NCBI GenBank assembly: GCA_013815395.1
Contig: JACDGH010000067.1
Span: 1 to 10,628 of the forward strand
Source: Parachlamydiaceae bacterium
Lineage (GTDB): Bacteria > Chlamydiota > Chlamydiia > Chlamydiales > Parachlamydiaceae
Reading direction: 5' to 3'
DNA: 10,628 bases
Of the stretch, positions 1 through 6,065 are shown in pieces; position 1 is the first letter of the stretch; the number at the start of each line of letters is the position of its first letter. The notes beneath the pieces are model-generated. The model saw nothing but the letters and a program-made list of their open reading frames with translations. It did no database searches and was not told where the DNA came from. Made by a program: the position numbers and the translations under genes.

Positions 1-321
1 GGAAGGGGTTGGTGTGAGATCTGAGCTCTTTAAAAACTCAATGAATTGATTAGGATTAAAAATCTGGTTAATAACAGCTTCATCAACTGTTCCCACGTTA
101 GCTGCAGGGGCTGGAAGGGAAGGTTTCCCGGAACTTCTTTGATAATCGGTTTGTGGTGCATTGTTATTTTCTGCCGCTTCAGAAGTATCCCTTATGGGTG
201 GCTTTCCAGTAGTATTAGTTTCTGCTGCAGGCGTAGAAGTAGCTGTCGGAATTGAAGAGTCTATAGTAGGATTGAGACTGCCTGTACTGCCTGTGTTTTG
301 AGTATTAATTCCTCCAGTCAT
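1..321 (-). CDS. Probable T3SS translocator or secreted protein, N-terminal part (3' end outside window)
   Basis: An open frame starts at an ATG at 321-319 and stays open to the left edge, giving 107 residues without a stop. An AGGAG ribosome binding site lies 7 nt upstream of the ATG (333-329). The gene begins only 18 nt after the chaperone stop codon, so the two are very likely co-transcribed. The visible part is rich in Thr, Ser, Asn, Ala and Pro (it begins MTGGINTQNTGSTGS), has no cysteine and looks disordered, as is usual for the N-terminal secretion region of T3SS substrates. The hydrophobic segments that would identify a translocator would lie further left. In chlamydiae, LcrH/SycD chaperone genes are followed by copB- and copD-type translocator genes, so a CopB-like protein is my first guess. 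This rests on position and composition, not on a recognised domain. An effector is the alternative. Confidence 0.75.
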   Translation of the reverse strand, partial: MTGGINTQNTGSTGSLNPTIDSSIPTATSTPAAETNTTGKPPIRDTSEAAENNNAPQTDYQRSSGKPSLPAPAANVGTVDEAVINQIFNPNQFIEFLKSSDLTPTPS

Positions 322-339
322 ACAAAATCTCCTGTAAAT

Positions 340-882
340 TTATTTAGTCTTTAATCGGTTCATCTGTTTTTGTAAACTTTCGATGGTCAGAAGAGCCCGA
401 TCTTTAAGGGTTTTAAAAGCTTGGTTATCACCAGCGCGTTCCACTGCCATTTGCAGGGCAATGATAGCAGAAGGATTATCACCCATTTGAATGAAGCAAT
501 CCGAGGCGTGATAAAAGGGGATTGGACTCTTTGCATCAATCACGGTGACTAATGCATACACATCTGCAGCGGCCTTATATTCTTTAAGCATATGAAAACA
601 CGCTGCTAACCCCATGGTGTATTTGGGCTCGGTTGTGTTGAGCATAATCAACAACCGGAATAGCTGGTTAGCGTCCTTGTATTTACCTGTATTATAAAGA
701 CGATAAGCCTGACCATAAATACCTTCTACCATTGCATCCGTCAAGCCCATGGCATCTTTTGGAGAAAATCCCTTTTGAACGACTTTTCCTATCATGCTTT
801 GCGTCTCACTAGATTTATTAGCATTGACACTGGCACCAATGTCCTCGGCAGCCTTTTTAAGTTGATATTGTTCCGATTTCAT
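340..882 (-). CDS. lcrH: Type III secretion class II chaperone, LcrH/SycD (Scc) family
   Basis: This 180-residue protein has the layout of class II T3SS chaperones: a helical N-terminal arm (about 1-50) and three tetratricopeptide repeats at roughly 54-87, 88-121 and 122-155. Diagnostic family stretches are visible, including YRLYNTGKYKDANQLFR, MGLAACFHML and PFYHASDCFIQMGD. Members of the family bind the two hydrophobic translocators in the bacterial cytosol, keep them soluble and deliver them to the secretion apparatus. The usual length is about 160-230 residues, so it appears complete. The ATG at 882 is preceded by AAGGAGG with a 4-nt gap. A 73-nt spacer separates it from the gene upstream, and the downstream gene starts 18 nt after its stop, which suggests that protein is a client. 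It is most like chlamydial Scc2/Scc3. Which of these it matches cannot be decided from the sequence alone. Confidence 0.93.
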   Translation of the reverse strand: MKSEQYQLKKAAEDIGASVNANKSSETQSMIGKVVQKGFSPKDAMGLTDAMVEGIYGQAYRLYNTGKYKDANQLFRLLIMLNTTEPKYTMGLAACFHMLKEYKAAADVYALVTVIDAKSPIPFYHASDCFIQMGDNPSAIIALQMAVERAGDNQAFKTLKDRALLTIESLQKQMNRLKTK

Positions 883-955
883 TGTTCCTCCTTATATTCA
901 TGGTCTGGTACAAGTAAATATATGCAATAAATATGCCAACGATCTGCCATGTTTT

Positions 956-1414
956 CTAACGGAAAATCGCAGATAATATTGTGGCTAGCTCTTGCAAAAT
1001 TGAGGTTCCTATTGTCGATTGTTGATTAACCGCATCATTACTTTGGTTAACGTTAGATTGTAATGATTTGGCGTCGTCACTAATGACCGAACGTTTGTTA
1101 CGTAACGTTTCAGTGTATTGCGCATTCGTACGATTAATATCGGCAAGAGTGGTGTCGGCATAGTTCGGATTTATCGTTGCATCGCCTTTGGAAAAGATTT
1201 TGATTTGATTCATAACGTCGGTATAGCTTTTTTGCCATTGCGTCAGGAATGTAAGGCGATTCGCTTGAACCGTAGCCACATTTTGCATAGTCGCAAGCAT
1301 CTTAAGAATAAGATCAAATACGCGATTAAGAATAATTGTCTTAGTATACTTGCCTGGAGCCAAAGAAGTTGTATCTACAGGATCGACTGGCCCGACTGGA
1401 GTTGGTGTAACCAT
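956..1414 (-). CDS. Small all-helical, cysteine-free protein of the T3SS cluster (152 aa)
   Basis: I do not recognise the family. A short Pro/Thr/Asp-rich N-terminus (1-22) is followed by a hydrophobic amphipathic helix (about 25-75) and a linker containing KGDATINPNY. A second long helix (about 86-150) has a polar heptad-like pattern, and the protein ends SAIFR. There is no cysteine and no signal peptide. A short protein with two long helices and a C-terminal helix ending in Arg is reminiscent of T3SS needle, rod or EspA-like filament subunits, but I see no diagnostic motif, so this is a hypothesis only. AAGGAG lies 7 nt before the ATG at 1414. It is the gene immediately upstream of the LcrH/SycD chaperone and shares strand and style with the 255- and 831-residue proteins, which supports secretion through the same system. 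Confidence 0.8.
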   Translation of the reverse strand: MVTPTPVGPVDPVDTTSLAPGKYTKTIILNRVFDLILKMLATMQNVATVQANRLTFLTQWQKSYTDVMNQIKIFSKGDATINPNYADTTLADINRTNAQYTETLRNKRSVISDDAKSLQSNVNQSNDAVNQQSTIGTSILQELATILSAIFR

Positions 1415-1433
1415 ATAATTTCTCCTTTAATTC

Positions 1434-1451
1434 AACTACAATAATGTAGTT
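1434..1451 (-). promoter_or_regulatory. Leader hairpin before the 152-aa gene
   Basis: A perfect 7-bp inverted repeat, AACTACA and TGTAGTT, encloses a 4-nt loop. On the minus strand it ends 6 nt before the AAGGAG ribosome binding site (1427-1422). No T-run follows in the direction of transcription, so it does not read as a terminator. It may be a short mRNA leader hairpin, or chance in an AT-rich spacer. Confidence 0.35.
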
Positions 1452-1475
1452 AACATCTTGTAAATTAATATTTAT

Positions 1476-2243
1476 CTAACGGGAAATACTTTGTCCCATT
1501 TTTTCTATTATTTGGCTAATTTTCTGTAGCACAGCTGAAGCTGATTTGTAATATTCTTCAAACAAAAACAAATAACGTCGAACTGTTTCTTTTTGGGTAT
1601 CGTTAAGTGATTGGCCAGCAGTAATTCCAAAGGTCAGCCGCTGCTGAATTAACCCTGAAGTAGAGGAATCAGTGGTAGTTAGGGCAGGGTACTTATCTTC
1701 GACCCAAGCTTTTTGACCCTCATAAGTAGATACATCGTTGTCTGTTAAGTCTTTTAAGACTGCCCTTACTTTTGATAATAATGAATTGGGATCTTCACCC
1801 CCACCTTGATTTAAAGGGAGTAAGGGGGTAGTTGCTGATAACAACGGAATTTGAGCAGAGAGTTTTGCTTTTAGCTTGGCAATATCGGAGCTGAATTGAA
1901 TTTGCGCAGAGGATCCCTCTGCATAGGCAAATGAAGGATCTACTGAAGTTCCATAGTAATCTTTAGCTGCAGCATAGTATGCTGTTGAATCTTTACCTAA
2001 ATAGTCAAAATCAAAGGGAGGCTTACCCACTACAGTAATTGCATTATGCAAACCCTGTAATCCAGCAAAAGTATCCATTACATCTTTTGTAGTAGTCAAA
2101 GCAGTATTTAATGAGGACAAATTCGACGCAAGCGTTTCGTTTGCTGCTTTTACATACGATAATTCAATTAAAGCTTGAATATTATGCTCTTTATAGGCGG
2201 CCGGAGTAAGAATCACTTCACCGGTAATTGGATCTATAGCCAT
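1476..2243 (-). CDS. Cysteine-free helical protein of the T3SS cluster, candidate tip-like protein (255 aa)
   Basis: I do not recognise the family. Residues about 18-69 form a long heptad-patterned helix rich in Leu, Ala, Ser and Thr. Residues about 75-205 look globular, with aromatic stretches (FDFDYLG, TAYYAAAKDYYG) and a Gly-rich turn NQGGGEDP. Residues about 212-253 form a long amphipathic helix, with segments FLFEEYYKSASAVL and KISQIIEKMGQSI, ending ISR. Two long helices flanking a central domain is the general plan of T3SS needle-tip proteins (LcrV, IpaD, SipD), where the helices pack as a coiled coil. That comparison is inference from layout, not a family match. There is no cysteine or signal peptide. 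AGGAGG stands 5 nt before the ATG at 2243, a strong ribosome binding site. The gene is third from the chaperone's 5' side, and a secreted effector is the main alternative. Confidence 0.82.
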   Translation of the reverse strand: MAIDPITGEVILTPAAYKEHNIQALIELSYVKAANETLASNLSSLNTALTTTKDVMDTFAGLQGLHNAITVVGKPPFDFDYLGKDSTAYYAAAKDYYGTSVDPSFAYAEGSSAQIQFSSDIAKLKAKLSAQIPLLSATTPLLPLNQGGGEDPNSLLSKVRAVLKDLTDNDVSTYEGQKAWVEDKYPALTTTDSSTSGLIQQRLTFGITAGQSLNDTQKETVRRYLFLFEEYYKSASAVLQKISQIIEKMGQSISR

Positions 2244-2254
2244 ATTTTCCTCCT

Positions 2255-2277
2255 GAATCTTCTTTTTAATAAGATTC
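2255..2277 (-). promoter_or_regulatory. Leader hairpin abutting the ribosome binding site of the 255-aa gene
   Basis: A perfect 7-bp inverted repeat (GAATCTT and AAGATTC) has a 9-nt loop. On the minus strand the stem ends exactly where the AGGAGG ribosome binding site (2254-2249) begins. It could influence translation or mRNA stability. Chance cannot be excluded in such AT-rich DNA. Confidence 0.35.
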
Positions 2278-2311
2278 TATTTATATTATTGTTCTACAGT
2301 TATATCTATGA

Positions 2312-2329
2312 GTATATTAATCAATATAC
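2312..2329. repeat. Short AT-rich inverted repeat in the spacer between the 831-aa and 255-aa genes
   Basis: GTATATT and AATATAC form a perfect 7-bp inverted repeat around a 4-nt loop, roughly in the middle of the 151-nt spacer. It is not followed by a T-run on the minus strand, so it is not a convincing terminator. It could be a protein-binding site or a chance AT-rich palindrome. Confidence 0.25.
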
Positions 2330-2394
2330 GCAAGATCTCATAATCTTATTCTACAACTAAATTAATTCTTTTGCAATAAATTATAAAATATTTA

Positions 2395-4890
2395 TTATAC
2401 AATTATATCAATTGAAGCTGTATGCTTAAATTCACTGCTATACATTAGGCCTGTCCAAGTGCTGAGAACAAGAGAGTTAGCGGGGTCTAGGATTCTTTGG
2501 TTGAAAGAGAAAAGGTCGACTGAAGGTTTTATAAAAGCGCGCATTGTATCAGCCATTTGGACATCATCTATGGCACTTAATGCTTGTAAGTTAGTGCGAA
2601 TAATATTTGTAATCGACAAAGGATGGGTGATTTCGTTTCCAATTAAAGTGTTGATTAATGTACTTGCTAGTTGCTGAGACTGATTGGCGCCGAGGTCCAC
2701 GCTTGTATTATCTGTAACATTTTTAGCAATATTTTGTGCTAATTGAGTATCTGAAACAGGAGTATGGATCAACTCTGCAGATTGATCGTTGCGTACAACA
2801 TCTGTGGCAATGCGACGGGCCTCCTCTAAAGCTAATCCTGAATCCGTTAAATTTTTAGTAATTCCATCTCGTAACTCACGTTGACTTGTGAAAGTGGCGT
2901 TGGTAATATTAGGAACGACTTTTGCAATAATGTCTGCATTTACGCCTGCATCTCGCAATTGTTTATTAAGATTGTCACTTTGAATGATTTCTGATTCTAC
3001 TTTTGTATCTAAAATATTTCGACTATTAATTTCTGATCGAATAAATTCCGCTGCTTGATTTGCAAGGGCGGTAGCATCAGTTGAAGAAATGCCTGCTTGG
3101 ATCAACTGTTCATTTATTGAATCTTTTAACTCACTCTCATTTTTTATATCATCAAAGATAATCCCTTTGGCAATATCTTCAGCATTATTTTGACTTCGAG
3201 TACCATCACTTGCCAGGGTGCTTGCTAAATCGGCTTTTAAAGAGGAGGCACTAAGAGGGTTATTTAAAACATCGGATGTTGTAGTGATAGAAGCCGATTC
3301 AAGAGCACTATTAGTGGCAGGCGTATTGATCAAACCAAGCACTTGCCCTGTTAGCTCCGGAGAATTTAAACTTTGCGCAAGCTGAGAGACTGCAAATAAT
3401 GCTAAGGATAAATTTGATGCCGCAGTTAATGTAGCGCCCAATCCAGCCAGCTTAACAGGATCAGTTGAGGGATTAGCTGCTATTAATCGATTAAGGATAG
3501 CTTGCTGAAGGTCTGCAGAGTTACTTAAAGTAGAAATTTGAAGTGCCAAGCCAAGGCTTAAGGCTATTTTGATAGAGGGGGATTGGGCATCCATAAAAGC
3601 CAGCCTTTCAGATAATAAGCTAAATGCAGGAATGCTTGAACCGAGTCCTGCACGGGAAAGTAAAGTTAAATTAATCAACCGTATTTCATTTAATGTATCA
3701 GTGGTCAGAGGCGCAGTTGTTTTTAGGGCGGCTTCGTTTGCGATGCTATTAGAAAGAACGCGGCTTAAATTAGGACTACTAAGTCCAGCAATCATTGAAG
3801 CCATTGATACGCCTGCACCTGAACCTACCTTAATAGATTCATCGATAAAAACCTCTGACTTTTGATCGACATATGAATTAGGTAAAGTTGAAATTTTACC
3901 GGCTAGCGGACCAAGATAATAGCGTTGATAATCGCGATATTGGGTCATTTGAGTAATGAAGGTATCTAATGAGCTTGCTGACGGAAGGATAGAATTTGAC
4001 AAAGGTGTAGCATACTGGTCAACAAGTTCTTGACCTGTAGGTGGTACAGGCGGAGTGTCAATTGAGGCTATATCTGCAGGGACAGTTGCGTTAGCTAATT
4101 TGACAGCATTTGTGGTTGAGGGTGCAGCAGGCATGGTAGTTTGAGCAGGAATAGTGGGAGTGGCTGCCACAACATGGGGTAAATCTGGAATTCCTGCAAT
4201 CTGACGCAGCTCATTAATTGCATCTATATTAGCATTTTGTGCATCAATAGCGGTCTTGTAAATGTCTAAATCAGAAGAAAATGAATTTTTTGCGGTATTA
4301 TAGTTGTTAACGCGGGTGGTATTAACATATTTGTTATAATCAGCAATTGCCTTATTATAAGTGGTTTTATCAGCATCCGTTTTTTCAGAGGCCTTATAAG
4401 CCGCAGTTGCGAGATTCATTTTATCGATATTGTCTTGGTCGGTTGTTGTAATGGTCGAGGTTGAGCTATTATACGAAGTAATAGAGGAATTTGCAGCGCT
4501 TGCGTCGCTCACCTGTTGGTCATATAAAGTCGCCATCTTAGCACCAATATCAATTAAAGCATCTTGAAGTTTGAGCAAAGCTTCGGCTGTCAAAATAGCG
4601 CCGGTGTGAATTCCTCTAAAAGAAGAGATATCTAAATTATCATCGCCTAATATCCGCTCCTTAGAATTTTGAACCGATAGATTAATGTTTTTAGACCAAG
4701 CAGCCAAATAAACAGGCTGCGCAAGGCGGAAAAAGATACTTAGATGGTTGGTTTCTTTTGCTGATGCTGTCGATAGAGTGTCAGTTGGTTGATTGTTTGT
4801 AGTGATAGGAAGGGCTGCGGCACCATTTGTGCCGGAGTCTGGTACAGGTGCGGCAGGACTTGAGCTTGGATTTATATTAATATTGTTCAT
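2395..4890 (-). CDS. Large cysteine-free repeat protein, probable T3SS-secreted (831 aa)
   Basis: I do not recognise the family. Numbering is from the ATG at 4890. GAGG (4902-4899) lies 8 nt before this ATG, whereas an ATG at 4896, which would add two residues, is only 2 nt away. Residues 1-48 are a Ser/Pro/Thr/Asn-rich, probably unfolded N-terminus typical of T3SS substrates. Residues about 50-230 are helical and polar with a Ser/Thr-rich stretch. Residues about 236-288 are a Pro/Ala/Thr linker. The C-terminal half has hydrophobic helical segments (about 440-508), then degenerate helix-pair repeats of about 35-45 residues (clearest at 549-753, possibly 459-788). Each follows the plan x-L-x-x-x-I-x-x-x-L-x-x-(A/S)-G and then an Ala/Ile-rich helix. 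There is no cysteine and no signal peptide. The gene is first in the unit that contains the chaperone and ends in two tandem TAA codons. A translocated effector or large extracellular T3SS component is my inference. Confidence 0.85.
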   Translation of the reverse strand: MNNININPSSSPAAPVPDSGTNGAAALPITTNNQPTDTLSTASAKETNHLSIFFRLAQPVYLAAWSKNINLSVQNSKERILGDDNLDISSFRGIHTGAILTAEALLKLQDALIDIGAKMATLYDQQVSDASAANSSITSYNSSTSTITTTDQDNIDKMNLATAAYKASEKTDADKTTYNKAIADYNKYVNTTRVNNYNTAKNSFSSDLDIYKTAIDAQNANIDAINELRQIAGIPDLPHVVAATPTIPAQTTMPAAPSTTNAVKLANATVPADIASIDTPPVPPTGQELVDQYATPLSNSILPSASSLDTFITQMTQYRDYQRYYLGPLAGKISTLPNSYVDQKSEVFIDESIKVGSGAGVSMASMIAGLSSPNLSRVLSNSIANEAALKTTAPLTTDTLNEIRLINLTLLSRAGLGSSIPAFSLLSERLAFMDAQSPSIKIALSLGLALQISTLSNSADLQQAILNRLIAANPSTDPVKLAGLGATLTAASNLSLALFAVSQLAQSLNSPELTGQVLGLINTPATNSALESASITTTSDVLNNPLSASSLKADLASTLASDGTRSQNNAEDIAKGIIFDDIKNESELKDSINEQLIQAGISSTDATALANQAAEFIRSEINSRNILDTKVESEIIQSDNLNKQLRDAGVNADIIAKVVPNITNATFTSQRELRDGITKNLTDSGLALEEARRIATDVVRNDQSAELIHTPVSDTQLAQNIAKNVTDNTSVDLGANQSQQLASTLINTLIGNEITHPLSITNIIRTNLQALSAIDDVQMADTMRAFIKPSVDLFSFNQRILDPANSLVLSTWTGLMYSSEFKHTASIDIIV
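2632..3246 (-). repeat. Degenerate helical repeats within the 831-aa protein
   Basis: About five protein-level repeats of 35-45 residues can be aligned by eye. The units begin SLKADLASTLASDG, ELKDSINEQLIQAG, NLNKQLRDAG, ELRDGITKNLTDSG and QLAQNIAKNVTDNT. Each is followed by an Ala/Ile-rich second helix such as EEARRIATDVV or TDATALANQAAEFI. Weaker units may precede (DLQQAILNRLIAAN) and follow (ITNIIRTNLQALSA). The DNA copies are too diverged to be recent duplications. Confidence 0.6.
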
Positions 4891-4902
4891 TGTCATTACC
4901 TC

Positions 4903-4930
4903 ATATAAATTCTATTAATAAGATTTATAT
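4903..4930 (-). promoter_or_regulatory. Leader hairpin abutting the ribosome binding site of the 831-aa gene
   Basis: An 8-bp inverted repeat (ATATAAAT and ATTTATAT) with a 12-nt loop ends directly at the GAGG ribosome binding site (4902-4899). Its placement matches the hairpin before the 255-aa gene. The stem is all A/T and thus weak. Confidence 0.35.
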
Positions 4931-4996
4931 AGTGTCCTGCAGATGAAGGAGTTATTGCATAGTAGAGAGATCTACAAAACAAAATCTTCTATTTTT

Positions 4997-5027
4997 ATTA
5001 TAGCATAGGTAATGATTAAAATGTTAA
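4997..5027 (-). promoter_or_regulatory. Sigma-70-like promoter of the T3SS gene cluster
   Basis: On the minus strand a perfect -10 box TATAAT (5002-4997) is preceded by TGC, which makes an extended -10. A TTAACA -35 box (5027-5022, five of six consensus bases) lies 19 nt further upstream. Transcription would start near 4990 and give a leader of about 100 nt before the 831-aa gene. It is the best promoter I see in the window, and it sits between the end of the clp operon and the start of the cluster. Confidence 0.6.
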
Positions 5028-5124
5028 TTATTATAAATCTAACGGATCAGAAAGAATTGGGTGACACTTGTAGTGAATCTTCATAAAGCACGATAAAACA
5101 AGAATAAGAAATCAAAAAGGTAAT

Positions 5125-6042
5125 CTATCGCCAGGCCTGCACATAATGAATTACCTCGTCAGCATATGGTATAAGGCGCCTATTAATAAATTGTATCCAT
5201 GCGGGATGCACTTGCGTTAAAGGCAGTTGAAAAGCGGACCATTTGATCGGGACCTTTTTTTGGATAAGTATAGAATCAATAAGTAATTTAATGCCTGGAC
5301 CCAAAAAATGGAATGAACGCTCGATATACAGAGCTTGATACACTATTTTGTCCGGAGCGGTGCGATGGGTTATAATCCACCCAATCACTCTACCATCATA
5401 GCGCAACCCTAAACTATTTAAAGGCTCCACTAGATGCTCATTGCGAAATGGGAGCACTGCTAAAGGAATAACACCTCGACGTTCATCATGTAAAATTTGC
5501 TCCCGTTCATCTTTTGTTAAGTCGGACCAAGGAAATTCCTGAATTGATGAAGGTATTTTATAAGGAGCTTTAAACCAGGGTGGATCAAAGGTAAGGCATT
5601 CGAATAGGCATTCGATCATAAAAGGCTGAGCGGGATTCCAATTGCAAGCAATTAATACTTTTTCTAAAGCACGAGATAAAGGATCTTCTAATTTGTATAT
5701 AAGAGTAAAATAGCGGCCACCTTCATCTTTTGCAACAGCATACACTGCTTGCAGCATTTGACGTGCAATATGATGATTGCGATGCTCCGGAAGCACATGG
5801 ATATAATGCACTTTAACATAATGTGTATGGCGATAGCAGGAGGCTAAAACAATTCCCACGGGCTCTCCTTGATGGAGTGCGCCAATGGCAATCAAAGAGG
5901 TTTCAGAGATGTCGTTGGGATCTTTTCCTTGCAGGCAACAATGAAAAGCCGGCGGAACTAGCGCCTCGAAAAGTTTGTTAAAGTCTGAAAACGAATTTTC
6001 AGACTGCAACTTATGCCATTCGAGACGCTTGAGTTCATACAT
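5125..6042 (-). CDS. GNAT-family acetyltransferase-like protein, probably tandem domains
   Basis: This 305-residue protein has a GNAT-like first half: a strand (EPVGIVLASCY, 60-70), then HYIHVLPEHRNHHIARQMLQ (79-98), which matches GNAT motif A, where the backbone binds the acetyl-CoA pyrophosphate. The usual R-x-x-G-x-A loop reads RNHHIA, so the glycine is replaced by His. The second half repeats the general order, with GRVIGWIITHR (217-227), ALYIERSFHFLGPGIKLLID (237-256) and a C-terminal helix-strand region. This suggests two GNAT folds in tandem, with the second strongly diverged. The substrate cannot be told. The gene follows clpX by 23 nt on the same strand, so it is probably the last gene of the tig-clpP-clpX operon. 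The ribosome binding site is weak (GTGAG, 5 nt from the ATG). I see no clear terminator downstream. Confidence 0.85.
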   Translation of the reverse strand: MYELKRLEWHKLQSENSFSDFNKLFEALVPPAFHCCLQGKDPNDISETSLIAIGALHQGEPVGIVLASCYRHTHYVKVHYIHVLPEHRNHHIARQMLQAVYAVAKDEGGRYFTLIYKLEDPLSRALEKVLIACNWNPAQPFMIECLFECLTFDPPWFKAPYKIPSSIQEFPWSDLTKDEREQILHDERRGVIPLAVLPFRNEHLVEPLNSLGLRYDGRVIGWIITHRTAPDKIVYQALYIERSFHFLGPGIKLLIDSILIQKKVPIKWSAFQLPLTQVHPAWIQFINRRLIPYADEVIHYVQAWR

Positions 6043-6065
6043 GCATTCTCACTTCAGCTAGATAA

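Noticed and set aside
46..255. Plus-strand open frame at the left edge
   Set aside because: It is the opposite strand of the minus-strand gene starting at 321, which has a proper ribosome binding site and T3SS-substrate-like composition.
883..955. A separate promoter for the chaperone gene
   Set aside because: A TTGGCA -35-like hexamer is present on the minus strand, but no acceptable -10 box lies at 16-19 nt, so co-transcription with the upstream genes is the simpler view.
1118..1444. 108-codon plus-strand open frame
   Set aside because: It lies opposite the 152-aa gene, which has a strong ribosome binding site and fits the cluster, and its product shows no recognisable features.
4891..4896. 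Start of the 831-aa gene at the upstream ATG (4896)
   Set aside because: It is only 2 nt from the GAGG ribosome binding site, too close for efficient initiation. The ATG at 4890 is 8 nt away. The difference is two residues and remains open.
5040..5124. Intrinsic terminator after the GNAT gene
   Set aside because: I looked for a GC-rich stem followed by a T-run on the minus strand and found only very short stems (such as CACT/AGTG at 5065-5075) without a T-run.
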